Assembly: GCA_001051155.2 (NCBI GenBank)
Contig: JYIP02000011.1
Coordinates: forward strand, 186,001 to 250,000
DNA length: 64,000 bases
Direction: 5' to 3'
From: Chrysoporthe austroafricana
Taxonomy: Eukaryota; Ascomycota; Sordariomycetes; Diaporthales; Cryphonectriaceae
This document shows, piece by piece, positions 22,633 to 33,603 of this stretch. The notes below the pieces were generated by a model. It was given only the letters and a program-made list of their open reading frames with translations. It did no database searches and was not told the DNA's origin. Made by a program: the position numbers and the translations under genes. Within the stretch, counting starts at the first letter, position 1. Each line of letters opens with the position of its first letter.

Positions 22633-24318
22633 TTACTGACCGAACCCAAAAATCGCAGTCTGCCCACATGCCGTAACCGAAAAATAGGGCCGGTTCAATT
22701 TGGGACCCTTTATCCTGTTCCATAAATTCCTCATATCCGACAAACACTCCTCTTTTTCGTGGAATTGCTGCATCGCTGACTCCCATGCATTTCGTACCGT
22801 GGACAACGGCGGCAAGACCCACCAGACACGAACCTTCTCCCCGTCCTCGACCTCTTCGGTGATGAACTCCGCGTCCCGAATCCGCATCAATTCCTGCCCC
22901 AGCGCAATCCGTCGGGCCTCGACGGCGTCAAAGTCGGCGAGAAGGCGCCGAGCCGCGGAGAGTATCTGGCCGGCGTACGCGGTATGGCGCTGTATGTTGA
23001 GCATGAGACCCTCCATATCCTGTGAGACTTTCTCGCTCCACTCGACCTCTCCCGAAAACCCCCGGATGCGTCGCCTGAAGATAGAGAAAAGCTCCCACAG
23101 TAGGCTGGGGTAGGCGCTTGCAGGTGATGTGGGCCACCTGCGCGGCAGCGTCTCATCGAACAGATGATGGAACTTTGCGTTACTCTTAATGTCGTCATGC
23201 AGCCTGTCCTCTGACAGGCCGTCGAGAAGCTTCGGAATTAAGTTCGTTTCTAGGGCCCTACGACCGATGACCAGCAAGCCCATCCCGAATTCGAGCGTGG
23301 TAAGATCCGCGATCGCGGCTTCAAGGTGGTCGATGTATCGCACTAGGGTGAAGCGAAAGGGAAGGTCGTAAGACCATTTCTTCTGATAGAGGACTTCGTC
23401 TACGGCCATGGGCCCTTGGAGCAGCCGAAAGTACGTCTGCCAGACGATCTGTCCCTTGCGGCGGGCATGCAGCTCGGACCAATCCGATGTGGTGGTATCG
23501 TTTTTGTCCTGGGCCGCCTTCTTCTTCCTCCGCCACGCTAGCGGCCGGAGCCAGGACGGAGACGACCAACCGTCGCGTTGCTCGGGGGGCGCATCGCGCG
23601 GCCACCCGTACTGACTCCACCTGAGCTCTTCCATCATCATTTGGCGCAAGTCACCTGTCAGAGATGTCATGATGGAAAAGATCGATTGCTCGAGTGCGGT
23701 GAACTTGTGGCCTGGACCGAACTCGAGGGCCTCCCCAAGGTGCCAAATAGTTCTCTCTAGGCGGGTGTGCATGTCGTGGGCGAGCTTGGGGTTGGTGGCG
23801 GTGAGGTGGGGAGTCACCATGGGGTGGTCAAAGGCCTGGTTACCCAATTTGACGGGCGTTAGGTATGCGGCGGAGCTGTTGACCATGTAATTCCAATCGT
23901 CGCGGAAAAATTTTAGGTCTCGGTATAGGTGCCATACAAAGCGTGCCTTTTGCAGGCGATCAAGCACATCATCCTCTTCCACTGGGCCCTCATCACCGAG
24001 CTGTGGGGGTCCCACTTGACCATTGATCCATTCGCGGGGCTGGAAGATGAAGTAATTTTCAAGAAGGTTCTCGTAGCCTTGTATGACCTCTGGTACATCT
24101 CTCGCCAGAGGCAGCTCGCGGACCACTGTGCGGAGGGGCTCAGAGGCGGTGTTGTTCGCAGGCGGCCATGGCCATGACCAGGGCTGAGACCAGAACCAGG
24201 AATTGAGGGCGTCTTGGTCAGAGATGTCCTGGCTCTTGGGTGCTACGCAGGCATTGTAATTGAAGACAGCTAATGCCGCGTTCAGAGCCAGGACGGCGAC
24301 GGACAGTGGGAGATTCAT
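22633..24318 (-). CDS. Secreted hypothetical protein, 561 aa
   Basis: One uninterrupted exon begins with ATG at 24318. The first 23 residues form a signal peptide (hydrophobic core LSVAVLALNAALAVF, then NYNACVAP). A Trp/Pro-rich patch (WFWSQPWSWPWPP) follows at about 41-53. The rest is mainly helical with many aromatic residues and potential glycosylation sites (NNT, NSS, NDT). No enzyme motif is recognised. It looks like a lineage-restricted secreted or cell-surface protein of fungi. The 3' end lies only 140 bp from the LINE remnant. The reading frame is solid; the function is unknown. Confidence 0.8.
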   Translation of the reverse strand: MNLPLSVAVLALNAALAVFNYNACVAPKSQDISDQDALNSWFWSQPWSWPWPPANNTASEPLRTVVRELPLARDVPEVIQGYENLLENYFIFQPREWINGQVGPPQLGDEGPVEEDDVLDRLQKARFVWHLYRDLKFFRDDWNYMVNSSAAYLTPVKLGNQAFDHPMVTPHLTATNPKLAHDMHTRLERTIWHLGEALEFGPGHKFTALEQSIFSIMTSLTGDLRQMMMEELRWSQYGWPRDAPPEQRDGWSSPSWLRPLAWRRKKKAAQDKNDTTTSDWSELHARRKGQIVWQTYFRLLQGPMAVDEVLYQKKWSYDLPFRFTLVRYIDHLEAAIADLTTLEFGMGLLVIGRRALETNLIPKLLDGLSEDRLHDDIKSNAKFHHLFDETLPRRWPTSPASAYPSLLWELFSIFRRRIRGFSGEVEWSEKVSQDMEGLMLNIQRHTAYAGQILSAARRLLADFDAVEARRIALGQELMRIRDAEFITEEVEDGEKVRVWWVLPPLSTVRNAWESAMQQFHEKEECLSDMRNLWNRIKGPKLNRPYFSVTACGQTAIFGFGQ

Positions 24319-26888
24319 GATGGGCGCGTCGCTGGCTGGATAGCCTCATCTGCTGGGACAGATACCCTGTGGACCAGCTGGCTGGCTGGCTTCCTCGTAA
24401 TAAACTATCAGAGCGCAAAGTCCATCCTGCCTTTGTCCGCGAACACTGGACTTGTTGACTAGCAAACAAGTCCAGTACTTTTCCCGTTTGTCGCTACAAA
24501 GGCTTGAAGGGACTTTCGCGGCTGCCATTACGTAACCTGGCAATCATGTCTCACCATTCTTCGTCAGAAGGCCAGGTCAGGCAGAATCACGATAACCTAC
24601 GTAGAAGGCGACCGGCTTTGGAATTCGGCTGGTAAGCCTCTCTGGGTCAGCTCAGGGTTATTGGCTGCGGTTCGAGGAGTTGCTTTTCAAAGCTACCAGG
24701 TGTAATTTGGTTAAAGCGGCGCAGAGCATTAAGAATAAATTATATAAAGTATCATAGGATATTAGGAATGTGCCAGGGTGCAAGATGTCGGGGCAAGCCA
24801 AAGCCTGAATAAGCATGCACCGCATGCAAGAAGCCATACAGCAGCGCCCCCTCATCGCCGAAAGCGGTATGGGTTCGCCCAGCAGCTCTTGTCTTGGCAG
24901 CTCCCAGCTCTTTGCGTCTCGTATTCGTTGACCGCCGGCTGTCATACATGCTTGATGCGAATAAGTGAGACAATGCTTCAAAGTGCGGTCAGCCTTGTTG
25001 ATTCCCGACGGCCAACTCTACATCCAATAAGCCATCAAATGCAACATCAAAGTCCTCAGCAGTAGCGCAACTTTTGTGTACTTGGAGAAGTTGGTCATTC
25101 GATCCAGACTCACAATGCCAGATGATGCCAGGCTTTCTCTCGCTCAGGCTCACCACGTCATTTCATCAGTAGGTGATCCTCCCTGTCAGATTGACTCGCA
25201 TCTGACTCCTCCGTGGCCGCCAACCAAAGGACCCTGATACAAAATGGCCAACCCAGGGTCTCAGAACTATGCGCGAGACCTGCCCATGGTCTTTCGACAG
25301 CGCTTGCACGGAGCCACATTCTCGCCTGCAGTCCAAGGCACTTGTTCATCTGCCGCAGGGCGTCTCCACGCCGGGACCACCCCCGCAGCGATCAGCTCGG
25401 GGGCCAGGCGTCATAAAATAATTGGCAGCGCTTGGGATGTCCTTACCGACCATTAGGATGAGCTGTCTCCACGCCTACTTCGAGACATTGGCCATCAGCA
25501 ATGTCAAGCTGTCGTAAAGAGTGACGCCGAAGCCTCTCATATCAACATCTGTTGATCATCGCTTCCCCAAGAAACTTCCATGCTTCAGATCTCGCACTGC
25601 TGATATTTACCTAGGTACTCGACAGCTCGAGGTACTAGCCTGATCCGAAATCAGCCAATGGTCTTACACGGTTGTGAAGCTGACTAATCGACGTCGATAG
25701 GAGCCACGTCCCCGTCACTGAGGGGACAGGCCCGTTCGAGGCATATCAAGAGCGCATATGTGATAGTAGAACGAATTTATCTGAAATATAGAGGGTAGCG
25801 ATATCAACGATGCGGACTACGGTATCTACCGACTAGCTATCTGCACTCGCCTGCGGGACTCTATGGCGAGGCTCTATCAAATAGCCAGGTAGCCATAGTA
25901 TGGGTTTCTGGACGCTGCATCCGCTGCTGGCATCCTCTGGCATGCAAACTGTCTCCGGATCTCAGGCAGACTGACAGCCTCTGTGGTCAGTGTCACATCT
26001 GCGATACTAATCCCGCCAATACTGTAACACGACGGAAGTCTACGACGTATATTGGTCTGGTACCTAGCCTATGACCGCAGCTATTTACCGTGTGGATGAT
26101 GTCTAAGGTAGCATTGCCGTCGATCCCCCCCCCCTGGGTCGCGTTATTCTCGGTCCAGCTAATTGATCCCTCTTCCTTTGAGGACTACTTTTCCTTAAAT
26201 GCTATCTAAATTGACCTGGTCCAACTATCCTGCCAAAATATAGGATGACAAAAAGTAGAGGATTATGACACAATTTCCAATTACTCGACAAATGCCGATT
26301 GCGTAGTTCAAGGTCTTCTCAGGAAGTAGTACAATTCGAGATATTGTTGATTAATTGGCTGAATCCAGGGAGGGAGGCTCTATTCATTGTAACAAAGCGC
26401 TGACTAGAGACTCCTCGCTTAGGTCCTTGTTTTGATACAGGGCCAATGTCCGTATAACATTAGAGGGGGTTGTGTGTGTGTTTTGGGGGGGAGTCATCCG
26501 GCCTTAGCAGCCAGTACAGTCGCTTATCACCTTAGCCTGTAGATTTTTCCTGAATAACTTGGTCTGGGGTAGGGTAGGAATAGAAATAGTAACGTAATTT
26601 TGCCCAGCTAGGAGGCTATCATGCTATCCAATACCTTCGTTCTTGAACTGAGTGACAACTTGATCCGAAATCAGGATTATCCTCTCTGCCTGATGATAGT
26701 GAAGAAATTGTGTTTCACATACTCTTTGGGATCTTGCGTACTCATCTGGTCCCAAGTGTTCCCAAATTCCGCTCGGTTCCATCTGCCCATTAGGGTCTCA
26801 GGCCAACGTCATGATGAAATGCCGTTCAGATACTCATACACTTCGCCCCAGCCAACCCCTCCTCGATATCCCTCCTCTCAGACCATTA
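24319..26888. other. Long intergenic region, no supported gene
   Basis: About 2.6 kb, more AT-rich than the flanks, with stops in all frames. Short frames (for example 25244-25456 and 26621-26965 plus) lack signatures. A GT-rich and poly-G patch lies near 26465-26495. It may be old degraded repeat DNA, but no specific element is recognised. Confidence 0.45.
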
Positions 26889-27644
26889 TTATGTGGACGC
26901 GTGTCGCATCGAGTCGTCCTGTCCGGCCTCCTCCTCTTTTGCCTCATCGATCGCCTGTTCTTTGACATCCGTCTGACGGGATTCGACAATCTCGGCAATA
27001 GGGACGGGCTCAGAAGGTGCAGACAAGACGTCGTCGTTGTGGGGTTCCCGGAACAAGCCGCAGGTCCAGGTGTTGATCAGCTCGCCCACCCAGCCCTTGG
27101 GCGAGCAGTCAGCCGCGATGCCGCGTCCAAGCTCTCGCCAGAAGTCGACCGTGAACAGAGCGGTGGCAAACCTAGCCAGAAAATCGCCAGCAAGGTGGCA
27201 GAACTTGGAGCAGGTCTTGCCCTTTGGCTCATCGTCGACCCTGCCCTTGTGCTCGAGCCGGCTGTCGCGATAGTTGCGGAGGTAAAAGTGGAGGCTGCAC
27301 ATGAACAGTCCTCCGAAGAAGAGGACACTAGACACTCTCTGGATCAGACTCCAATATTATTCAGAGGTTGAGAAAGCCCAAAACCTGACGGATACGACTC
27401 CCTCGATAAGAAGGATGCGAGGGACTCACATCATAGCAAGGATAATCCAAACCGTAGCATCCACGGTAGGATGCCCTCGGACAAGATTTTGACCAGTCTC
27501 AGGATCGCCAATGTCGGTACTATTTCCGTGGACTTGTGAGCTGCTGATGTTATTGGCAGCGATGGTGGGCAGGACCCGGACAAGGCTCAAAAACGTGGTG
27601 GGTGTCATCGTGGTGTTGGCCGAAGCAAGAGTCGCAGCAGACAT
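26889..27644 (-). CDS. Single-pass membrane protein, hypothetical
   Basis: Two exons: 27644-27430, then from 27336 (or 27327) to 26889. They are joined across about 93-102 nt with a GTGAGT donor after GCT ATG AT. Both candidate acceptors (CCAGAG, GTCTAG) keep the frame and differ by nine bases, giving 220 or 217 aa. The join completes a transmembrane helix (WIILAMI...LFFGGLFMCSL) that is split between the exons. The first 63 residues are Ser/Thr/Asn-rich with NxS/T sites, suggesting an outer face. After the helix comes a basic stretch (YLRNYRDSRLEHKGR), a Cys-containing region (TCSKFCHLAG), and an acidic tail. No named family recognised. Confidence 0.65.
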
Positions 27645-28177
27645 GTCTATTCCTTTGTGGGGGGGGGGGGCTTCCGAAAATAAAAAGCCGTATTTTGAGG
27701 GAGGGTTGTTATGGAGAGCGCTGCTCCTGGGTGGAGATAAAATTGACTTTTGTAGACCAAGGGAGGGCGAAAGAACATGAAGCAGTGCGATGCAAGGGCA
27801 TGCTTTTATATTTACCCAAAGCCTGGGCGCCTCAGCTCTTCTCAAGACTAGGAACGACTAGGTGGGTTTCGTGCGTGCGACTCGGAGCTATGATGAAGAC
27901 GGGCGCAAGGCAGCGGGAGCTAGGACAGATCGCCCAGCAGCAGGCGGATGACTACTCAACCTTGGGGGTGAGAGGACGTGGGCGTCCCAACGGTCGGTTT
28001 CTGCATATCTACTCCTGCCTCGATGTAAGGGACTGAAGAGCTCCCCGCGCATATACTCGCGTAACCATGCTTAGGGTGTCTGGAGAGGGTGCGCACCCGG
28101 AAAGGGATCCGCATCTCACAACGCTGTTGGAGGCGCTGCGCGCGATGAGCAGGAAGCCAGGCCAGCACTAGGGACTC
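27645..28177. other. Intergenic region upstream of the membrane protein, 3' of HRI1
   Basis: About 530 bp with a poly-G run near 27660-27670 and no convincing coding sequence. Both neighbours are on the minus strand, so this must hold the promoter of the membrane protein and the 3' end of HRI1. Confidence 0.4.
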
Positions 28178-28879
28178 CTAGTGGGTGACCTCTACGACTG
28201 TCCATGTTCCGCTCGTGGTCGCAACGCGCTCGTCCTTTTCGTAAGTCTTCCCGGGGCCAGGGACGAGATCCTCCAGTGCCTGTGCCCCCTCGGTGCCCCA
28301 CCGGAACAGTCTCTCCCACCCGGAGCCCGAGTCATTCCACACCCATCTCTCGGCAGTGACGGTGCGGCCCCTCCGCAGGATGCCCTGGGCATACTGGCCC
28401 AGCTGTATGAAGAGGCCGCGTGTCTCGCTGGCGTCCTCGTGCAGGCGGAAGACGGTGCATCGCGCCAGTCCCGGCACGAGCTGCGGTTGTTCGTCACGCC
28501 ACAGCTCCTCGTAGTCGGTGTCGACCCCCGTGGCAGGGTTCACCATGTGGCCCGTCTCTAAGGTTGAGCCGCATGGCTGGACGGCCAACATGTCGCCCTC
28601 GTCCACGACCTTCTCGGGCTCCGTGGTCCGGCTGTCGACCCAGTGGCGGAACGTGGAGTGGGAGACCTGGCTGCCGTCTGGGCGGGTGACCTGGGCGGTG
28701 CACGACGTGCCCCCGAAGGCCCAGTCCAGCTGGTCTCGCGCGAGGTCGCCGGGGACCGCCCTGAGGACCCTGGTGTCCACGAAGTAGCGGCCAGGAGACG
28801 TGAGGACCAGGGTAGAGGTCGGCTCGGAGGCGTCGCCTGTGCCCCACCTGATATGCTCGCGGACAGATATGCTGCCCAT
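28178..28879 (-). CDS. HRI1: HRI1 family protein
   Basis: One exon of 233 aa from ATG at 28879. The start MGSISVREHIRW and the block TSTLVLTSPGRYFVDTRVLR are characteristic of fungal Hri1 proteins, which have a lipocalin-like two-barrel fold. The paired element HSTFRHWVDSRT and the GDMLAVQPCGSTLETG segment fit the repeated half-barrels. Yeast Hri1 was found through interaction with Hrr25 and Sec72; its biochemical role is not settled. Upstream of the ATG the same frame runs into a His/Thr repeat made by a GT microsatellite, so the longer frame was rejected. Codon use is strongly biased to G or C in third position. Confidence 0.85.
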   Translation of the reverse strand: MGSISVREHIRWGTGDASEPTSTLVLTSPGRYFVDTRVLRAVPGDLARDQLDWAFGGTSCTAQVTRPDGSQVSHSTFRHWVDSRTTEPEKVVDEGDMLAVQPCGSTLETGHMVNPATGVDTDYEELWRDEQPQLVPGLARCTVFRLHEDASETRGLFIQLGQYAQGILRRGRTVTAERWVWNDSGSGWERLFRWGTEGAQALEDLVPGPGKTYEKDERVATTSGTWTVVEVTH

Positions 28880-29737
28880 CCTGCCAGACGAGACCTGGCC
28901 CGGGCTGGCTGGTCGCCAGGCACGGAGGGCCGGGACGTGGGCGAGGAGAGAGGGTCGTGCTGCGCACCCGTGCCGCGTCGTGCCGTGCCGTGCCGTCCCG
29001 TGTGTGTGTGTGTGTGTATGTGTGTGTGTGTGTGCGTGCGTGTGAGTGTGAGTGATGGTTGGTGGTAACACGTATGAGCACGTCCGTAGTAGGAGGACGA
29101 CGAGGAGGCTGCCCGCCCGCCGGACCCGCTCTTGCTTTTCCGCCCCTGTGGGGGCAGGGTTAGGGTCTGGGTCCGCCGTGCCGCCATAGGAGGCACGGAG
29201 GGGTACTGGGTACCTAGCAAGTGCCTACACGCCCGTGCCGAGAGCAAGTACCCGCCCGCTACCTGCTTTGGCCTCTCCCCCCCCCCCCAACAAAAGGGCG
29301 CTGAGCTGAGCGGAGCGGAGCGGGACGACTGGACGCGACGGCGGGCTCCCTTCTCGCCCTCTCCTCACCACTTCGATCGCGCGCGTGCGCAGCGTGCTGC
29401 CGCTGTGGCAGGTAGGTATGTGTGTGTGCTCCATGGGTGTGCTGACCCCTTGAGGGCGGAATGCTACGTCGCCCGGCCCTGAAACCAGACCGTCCAGAAT
29501 GTTGAATGTTGACGCAGCATGTGCCGCGAGCGAGTGGATAAGCCCGACCCAACAACACGCGGCGGCTGGAGCCACCTCGAGAAGGCCAGCGAGCACGCCG
29601 CCTCCTCTCCTGCGCCCTGCCTCACCCACGCCTGAGGACCCTGGCCACCGCCGTGAAGGGCGAGAAGCGAACGTGTCCGGCCTGGTCTGCACCCGTCCCG
29701 CCCCGCGCCGGCTCACCGCCAGGCTCGCGCGATCACG
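28880..29737. promoter_or_regulatory. Divergent region HRI1/alpha-beta hydrolase with GT microsatellite
   Basis: About 860 bp between divergent genes. A GT repeat lies at 29000-29034 in the HRI1 leader. An ATG at 29499 opens an 81-codon frame that ends inside the hydrolase start region (see findings). No other feature is supported. Confidence 0.45.
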
Positions 29738-31231
29738 ATGCTGAACCGCACCGCCCACGAGCTCGTCTTCATCCGCCTGTGCGTCCTCCTCCTCAGATAC
29801 GCCCCTCTGTCCTACCTCCTCCTGCCGCCGCCCTACTCCGCCCTCGCCCTGCTGCTCGAGCTGTCCTACTACCTGTTGATCGTCCGCCCCTTCGAGGCCC
29901 GCCTCGCCCGCCCGGCAGACCACCCGCCAGACACCCGCCACGAACGGGAGATCCTCTTCCAGCGGTGCATCCAGAACATCCCCGACCCGGAGCGGTACCT
30001 CAGCCTGTGGGCCCTCGGCGCCGATGCCGCCGAGATCAGGCGGGACAATGTCCGGGAGTTCTTCCTCTGGGCCTTCTTCGACCGCCAGGACGAGGGCCCC
30101 CTCGAGGACGCCGAGGTCCGCGACGAGCTGGAGGGATATCTCGCCAGGACCGAGGACCTGCTCGGCCGGCCCCTTGCCCCCGGGCGCGGGCGGGCCAGGC
30201 CTCTGCGGCTGACCTTCGACAAGGTCCCCACCCGCTATCGCAGCGTCGTCTGGTATCTCATCGTTGCGTGTGTCGACTCGGCCACCCACGTCCGCCTGCT
30301 GCGGAGCGGCTTCCACTACTACGCGGCCGCCCTGCGCCCCGGCGTCTTCCACGTCTTCCCCCCTCGGCCCCTGGCCTCCCTGCGGCCGCTGGGCGGGCGG
30401 TCCTCGTCCGACGAGCTCAGCTGCTGGCACCGGCCCGCCCCCGCCGGAGCCACCACCCTCCCCGTCGTCTTCCTCCACGGCATCGGGATCGGGCTGCACC
30501 CCTACGTGCCCTTCCTGGCCGACCTGCCGCCGACGAGTCCTGTGCTGGCTGTCGAGGTGCTGCCCATCTGCATGCGCCTGACCAGGACCGGCATCCTGGC
30601 CAGGCCCGATTTCCTTCGACACCTCAAGGGGATCCTGCGCCAGCACGGGATCCACCACTTCGTCCTCGTCGGGCACTCGTACGGCAGCGTCCTCGCGACT
30701 CACGTCCTGCGCGACCCCGAGCTGGGCGCACGGGTCGAGGGCGTTGTCCTGGTGGACCCCGTGAGCCTCCTGCTCCATCTCCCGGACGTGGCGTACAACT
30801 TCACGAGGAGGGTGCCCAGGTCCGCCAATGAGTGGCAGCTCTGGTACCTGGCGAGCATGGACCCGGGCATCGCCCTCGTCCTGGGAAGACACTTCTTCTG
30901 GAGGGAGAACATCATCTGGAAAGACGAGCTGGTCCACAGGGGCCGCTCCAGGCGCAAGGCCGCCGTGTGCCTGGCGTCACGAGACCTCATCGTCGACACG
31001 CTGTCGGTGGCTCGATATCTGGTCCTGAAAGACGGGCTTACTGAGAGTGCCCGGCGCGGAAACCCCGCGGACGGTGGGAGGCTGGCTGAGGCGCTTGGGA
31101 CAGGTGTTACCACGACGGAGTCCGGGGTGGAGCTCCTTTGGTTCCAGATGGATCACTCACAGGTGTTCGACAGACGCGCGGATTACGCTCGCATTCTAGA
31201 CGTGGTGCGGAGATTCTGTGCATACCCCTAG
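29738..31231 (+). CDS. Alpha/beta hydrolase fold protein, membrane-associated
   Basis: One exon, 497 aa, ATG at 29738. The N-terminus has hydrophobic segments (about 10-48) that probably anchor the protein. The hydrolase domain starts near residue 240 with VVFLHGIGIG (oxyanion-loop HG). The nucleophile elbow is G312-H-S314-Y-G316 in VLVGHSYGS. Asp416 (CLASRDLIVD) and His473 (WFQMDHSQVF) are placed to complete the Ser-Asp-His triad. Homologues are common in ascomycetes, but substrate is unknown; a lipid or ester substrate is a guess from the fold and membrane anchor. The gene is extremely GC-rich at third positions, like its left neighbour. Confidence 0.85.
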   Translation: MLNRTAHELVFIRLCVLLLRYAPLSYLLLPPPYSALALLLELSYYLLIVRPFEARLARPADHPPDTRHEREILFQRCIQNIPDPERYLSLWALGADAAEIRRDNVREFFLWAFFDRQDEGPLEDAEVRDELEGYLARTEDLLGRPLAPGRGRARPLRLTFDKVPTRYRSVVWYLIVACVDSATHVRLLRSGFHYYAAALRPGVFHVFPPRPLASLRPLGGRSSSDELSCWHRPAPAGATTLPVVFLHGIGIGLHPYVPFLADLPPTSPVLAVEVLPICMRLTRTGILARPDFLRHLKGILRQHGIHHFVLVGHSYGSVLATHVLRDPELGARVEGVVLVDPVSLLLHLPDVAYNFTRRVPRSANEWQLWYLASMDPGIALVLGRHFFWRENIIWKDELVHRGRSRRKAAVCLASRDLIVDTLSVARYLVLKDGLTESARRGNPADGGRLAEALGTGVTTTESGVELLWFQMDHSQVFDRRADYARILDVVRRFCAYP

Positions 31232-31638
31232 ACTTAAGACCGTATAAGAAGCCTTTGCTTGTGTCTTTGACGATCTTGTGTATCTCCGCAGACCATGCAC
31301 AAGTCCTGATTGGGGTGATCGATTTCTGCGCTGGTTTTGTCATTTCGGGAGAGGCAGACAGATCCTAGAGACCAACACGGCACCGTGTCCATAAGCACTG
31401 CTTATATCTACTTTCTGGATCCACTGACAGACTCATCGGTGGTTTTCTCGAGACACATGGTAAGACACCCGGCGTGTCCGCTCGGGGTAGGACACCACGG
31501 TGCACTTTGGCTGTACTGCACACGAGTGTCAAGTTACCACCCACACGGCATGATGTCCAAGAAGGTTCCCGGCTGGACTCAGATAAGCGGAAGATTGAAA
31601 AGATGTATATTCGAAGGCTATCGGTCAGCGCCAAAAGT
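31232..31638. other. Convergent intergenic region
   Basis: About 400 bp between the converging hydrolase and MFS genes. No coding evidence; presumably 3' UTRs. Confidence 0.45.
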
Positions 31639-33603
31639 CTATGGGCTCGCTCTCTCCAAGTTGACGGCAAATGCACTCCTCGCCCTAATCTGGGGCCCAA
31701 AGAAGACCAACACCCAAGGCACGAGAGTCAGGCCCAGCGCGATCCCTCCGAGCAGCCCACCAGCTCTTGCGATGCCCAGGTTCTCGAACAGGGGCAGGGT
31801 CACCAGCGGGAAGATACCGCCCAGTACGTTGCGGCAGCATGACTGCGCGGCTAGCGCTGAAGATGCGTAGATGTGGTAAACATCGGCGAGGTAGTTGAAC
31901 GTGGCGAGATAGACGCTGTAGATGCCCATCGTCGCGAGGCAGATGGCGATCGCGGGGAAGATCCAGTGGATGCTTGCTGTCGAGGTGAAGCCGAACATGA
32001 AGAGCCCAGTCGGCAGCAGGACGGCCGTGATGCAGGTGAAGTAGAGCCGGGACTCTGGGGCCTCGACGGGAAAGCGACGGCGGAGGGTTGCGTAGAATCC
32101 GGATTGGCCGGTCCTCTCCTGTTGGCCGGCGTCCTCGCATGGGGGCGCGTCGGGCGACCAGCCCTCCGCCCTCCACCGCGGATGTTTGAGGAGCTCTTCC
32201 TGCCAGATGCCGATCACCGTTGCCAGGACCGACCCGACCATCATCGCACCGAAGACGTATCCCGAGCTCTCGGTGCTCCACCCGTACACGGTCTCGAAGA
32301 CATAAGGGATGGACGCAAAGGTCAGGTACAGGACAGCCCACGCAAAGGACACCCAGAGTGAAAATGAGAAGACGACGGGCTCGGTAACGAGGAGATGGAA
32401 CGGGCGATAGAGCGAGACGGAGATCATCCTGCCCAGGGACGAGCGGTCTTCGTCCGACTTGACTCGCCAGCGAAGGCGGACGAGCTGCACACTCGTACTG
32501 TCGCCCGCGATCGGCCTCGGCGTTGCGGAGGCCACCTTCTTCTCCTCATCCTCCAGCCCCGTTGCTGTGTCATAGCCATCGCTCGAGCCGCCTTCGGTCT
32601 CCTCATCAGCCGCTATGCCTCTCAACCAGACACCGTAATAGCCGGCTTGCTCCCTCTCGTCGTACCACTTGTTCAGCGCCCTGGCTCTCCGGCTCAACAC
32701 CACGCTGCCCCTGCTCTCCTTGAACAGCAACGCGATCAGCGTCATCAGGACGCCACCCATGACGACCTGGTGCCAAAAAACCCATTTCCATTTGTCTCCG
32801 TCAGCCCCGAACCGCTCGACCATGACAGAAGACACCAGCGGGCCCAAGCCCGTTCCTATCAGGACGGAACCGCTAAACAGGGCCATGGGCGTGTTTCTCC
32901 CCTCTTTGTCCCACAGGTCGGCAATGATGCCTCCTATCATGGTGCTGAAGACGCTCCCCCCAATACCGACAAGGAAGCGCGAGACCAGCATGCCGGCCAG
33001 GTTCGACACGGCGCCGCACACGATCTGGAAAACGACAAACAAGGCGCCGGAGATGGCGAAGACCGGATACCGGCCGTTGATCTCGCTGAAGGGCGCGAGG
33101 ACCATAGGGGCCAGGGCGAAGCCGATACAGAAGGTGGTGATACCAGTGATGACGGCGGTTCGAGAGGCGTGGAACTCGGCCTCCATGAGTGGTGCTGCCG
33201 GGGAGTAGGCCCCGGCGGTGTATGCGGTCAGCAGGGTAGCGAGGCAGCACAGCAGGAGATGGTATGCCTTGCGGTGCGCGGGCCACAGCGTTGGGTTCGT
33301 GAAGGGGCGGAGGTCAGGCTCGGCGGGACATTCTCGTGGCTGTGATGATGAGGCTGTCAACGGGGACACGGTCGTGTTTGGCGGCGGGAAAGGGGTCTCA
33401 AAGGTCAGATATCGGTAGGTGATGGGTGACTCGGCATCACAAACCCGAGGGCCAGCGTCACCGGGGTTCCTCTCGACGCTGGCCAGGTCCTCGGGGGCTT
33501 GCCCGGCTGCCAGGCCCGACATGTCTGCGCCTTTCTGGCGAGGTGTAGCCTGTTCACCGCCCCGACTGTCCAGGCCGTCAAGAGGCGCGCTCGATATCGT
33601 CAT
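31639..33603 (-). CDS. MFS transporter, drug:H+ antiporter-1 (DHA1) type
   Basis: One exon, 654 aa from ATG at 33603. A hydrophilic N-terminal tail of about 110 residues is followed by 12 predicted helices, the first at about 113-134 (AYHLLLCCLATLLTAYTAG). Family signs are PLMEAEFHASRTAV, the motif-A-like loop APFSEINGRYPVF, and the block VSRFLVGIGGSVFSTMIGGI, IADLWDKEGRN, which resemble fungal polyamine/multidrug transporters of the Tpo1/Flu1 group. A long cytoplasmic loop of about 110 residues separates the two halves. It probably exports small toxic or secondary compounds at the plasma membrane. The substrate cannot be read from sequence, and no biosynthetic cluster is adjacent. Confidence 0.88.
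   Translation of the reverse strand: MTISSAPLDGLDSRGGEQATPRQKGADMSGLAAGQAPEDLASVERNPGDAGPRVCDAESPITYRYLTFETPFPPPNTTVSPLTASSSQPRECPAEPDLRPFTNPTLWPAHRKAYHLLLCCLATLLTAYTAGAYSPAAPLMEAEFHASRTAVITGITTFCIGFALAPMVLAPFSEINGRYPVFAISGALFVVFQIVCGAVSNLAGMLVSRFLVGIGGSVFSTMIGGIIADLWDKEGRNTPMALFSGSVLIGTGLGPLVSSVMVERFGADGDKWKWVFWHQVVMGGVLMTLIALLFKESRGSVVLSRRARALNKWYDEREQAGYYGVWLRGIAADEETEGGSSDGYDTATGLEDEEKKVASATPRPIAGDSTSVQLVRLRWRVKSDEDRSSLGRMISVSLYRPFHLLVTEPVVFSFSLWVSFAWAVLYLTFASIPYVFETVYGWSTESSGYVFGAMMVGSVLATVIGIWQEELLKHPRWRAEGWSPDAPPCEDAGQQERTGQSGFYATLRRRFPVEAPESRLYFTCITAVLLPTGLFMFGFTSTASIHWIFPAIAICLATMGIYSVYLATFNYLADVYHIYASSALAAQSCCRNVLGGIFPLVTLPLFENLGIARAGGLLGGIALGLTLVPWVLVFFGPQIRARSAFAVNLERASP

Noticed and set aside
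28880..29071. N-terminal extension of HRI1 upstream of MGSISV
   Set aside because: It encodes a His-Thr repeat from a GT microsatellite, and the family starts at MGSISV.
29225..30937. 570-codon minus-strand frame
   Set aside because: Antisense of the alpha/beta hydrolase, whose nucleophile elbow and triad are clear on the plus strand.
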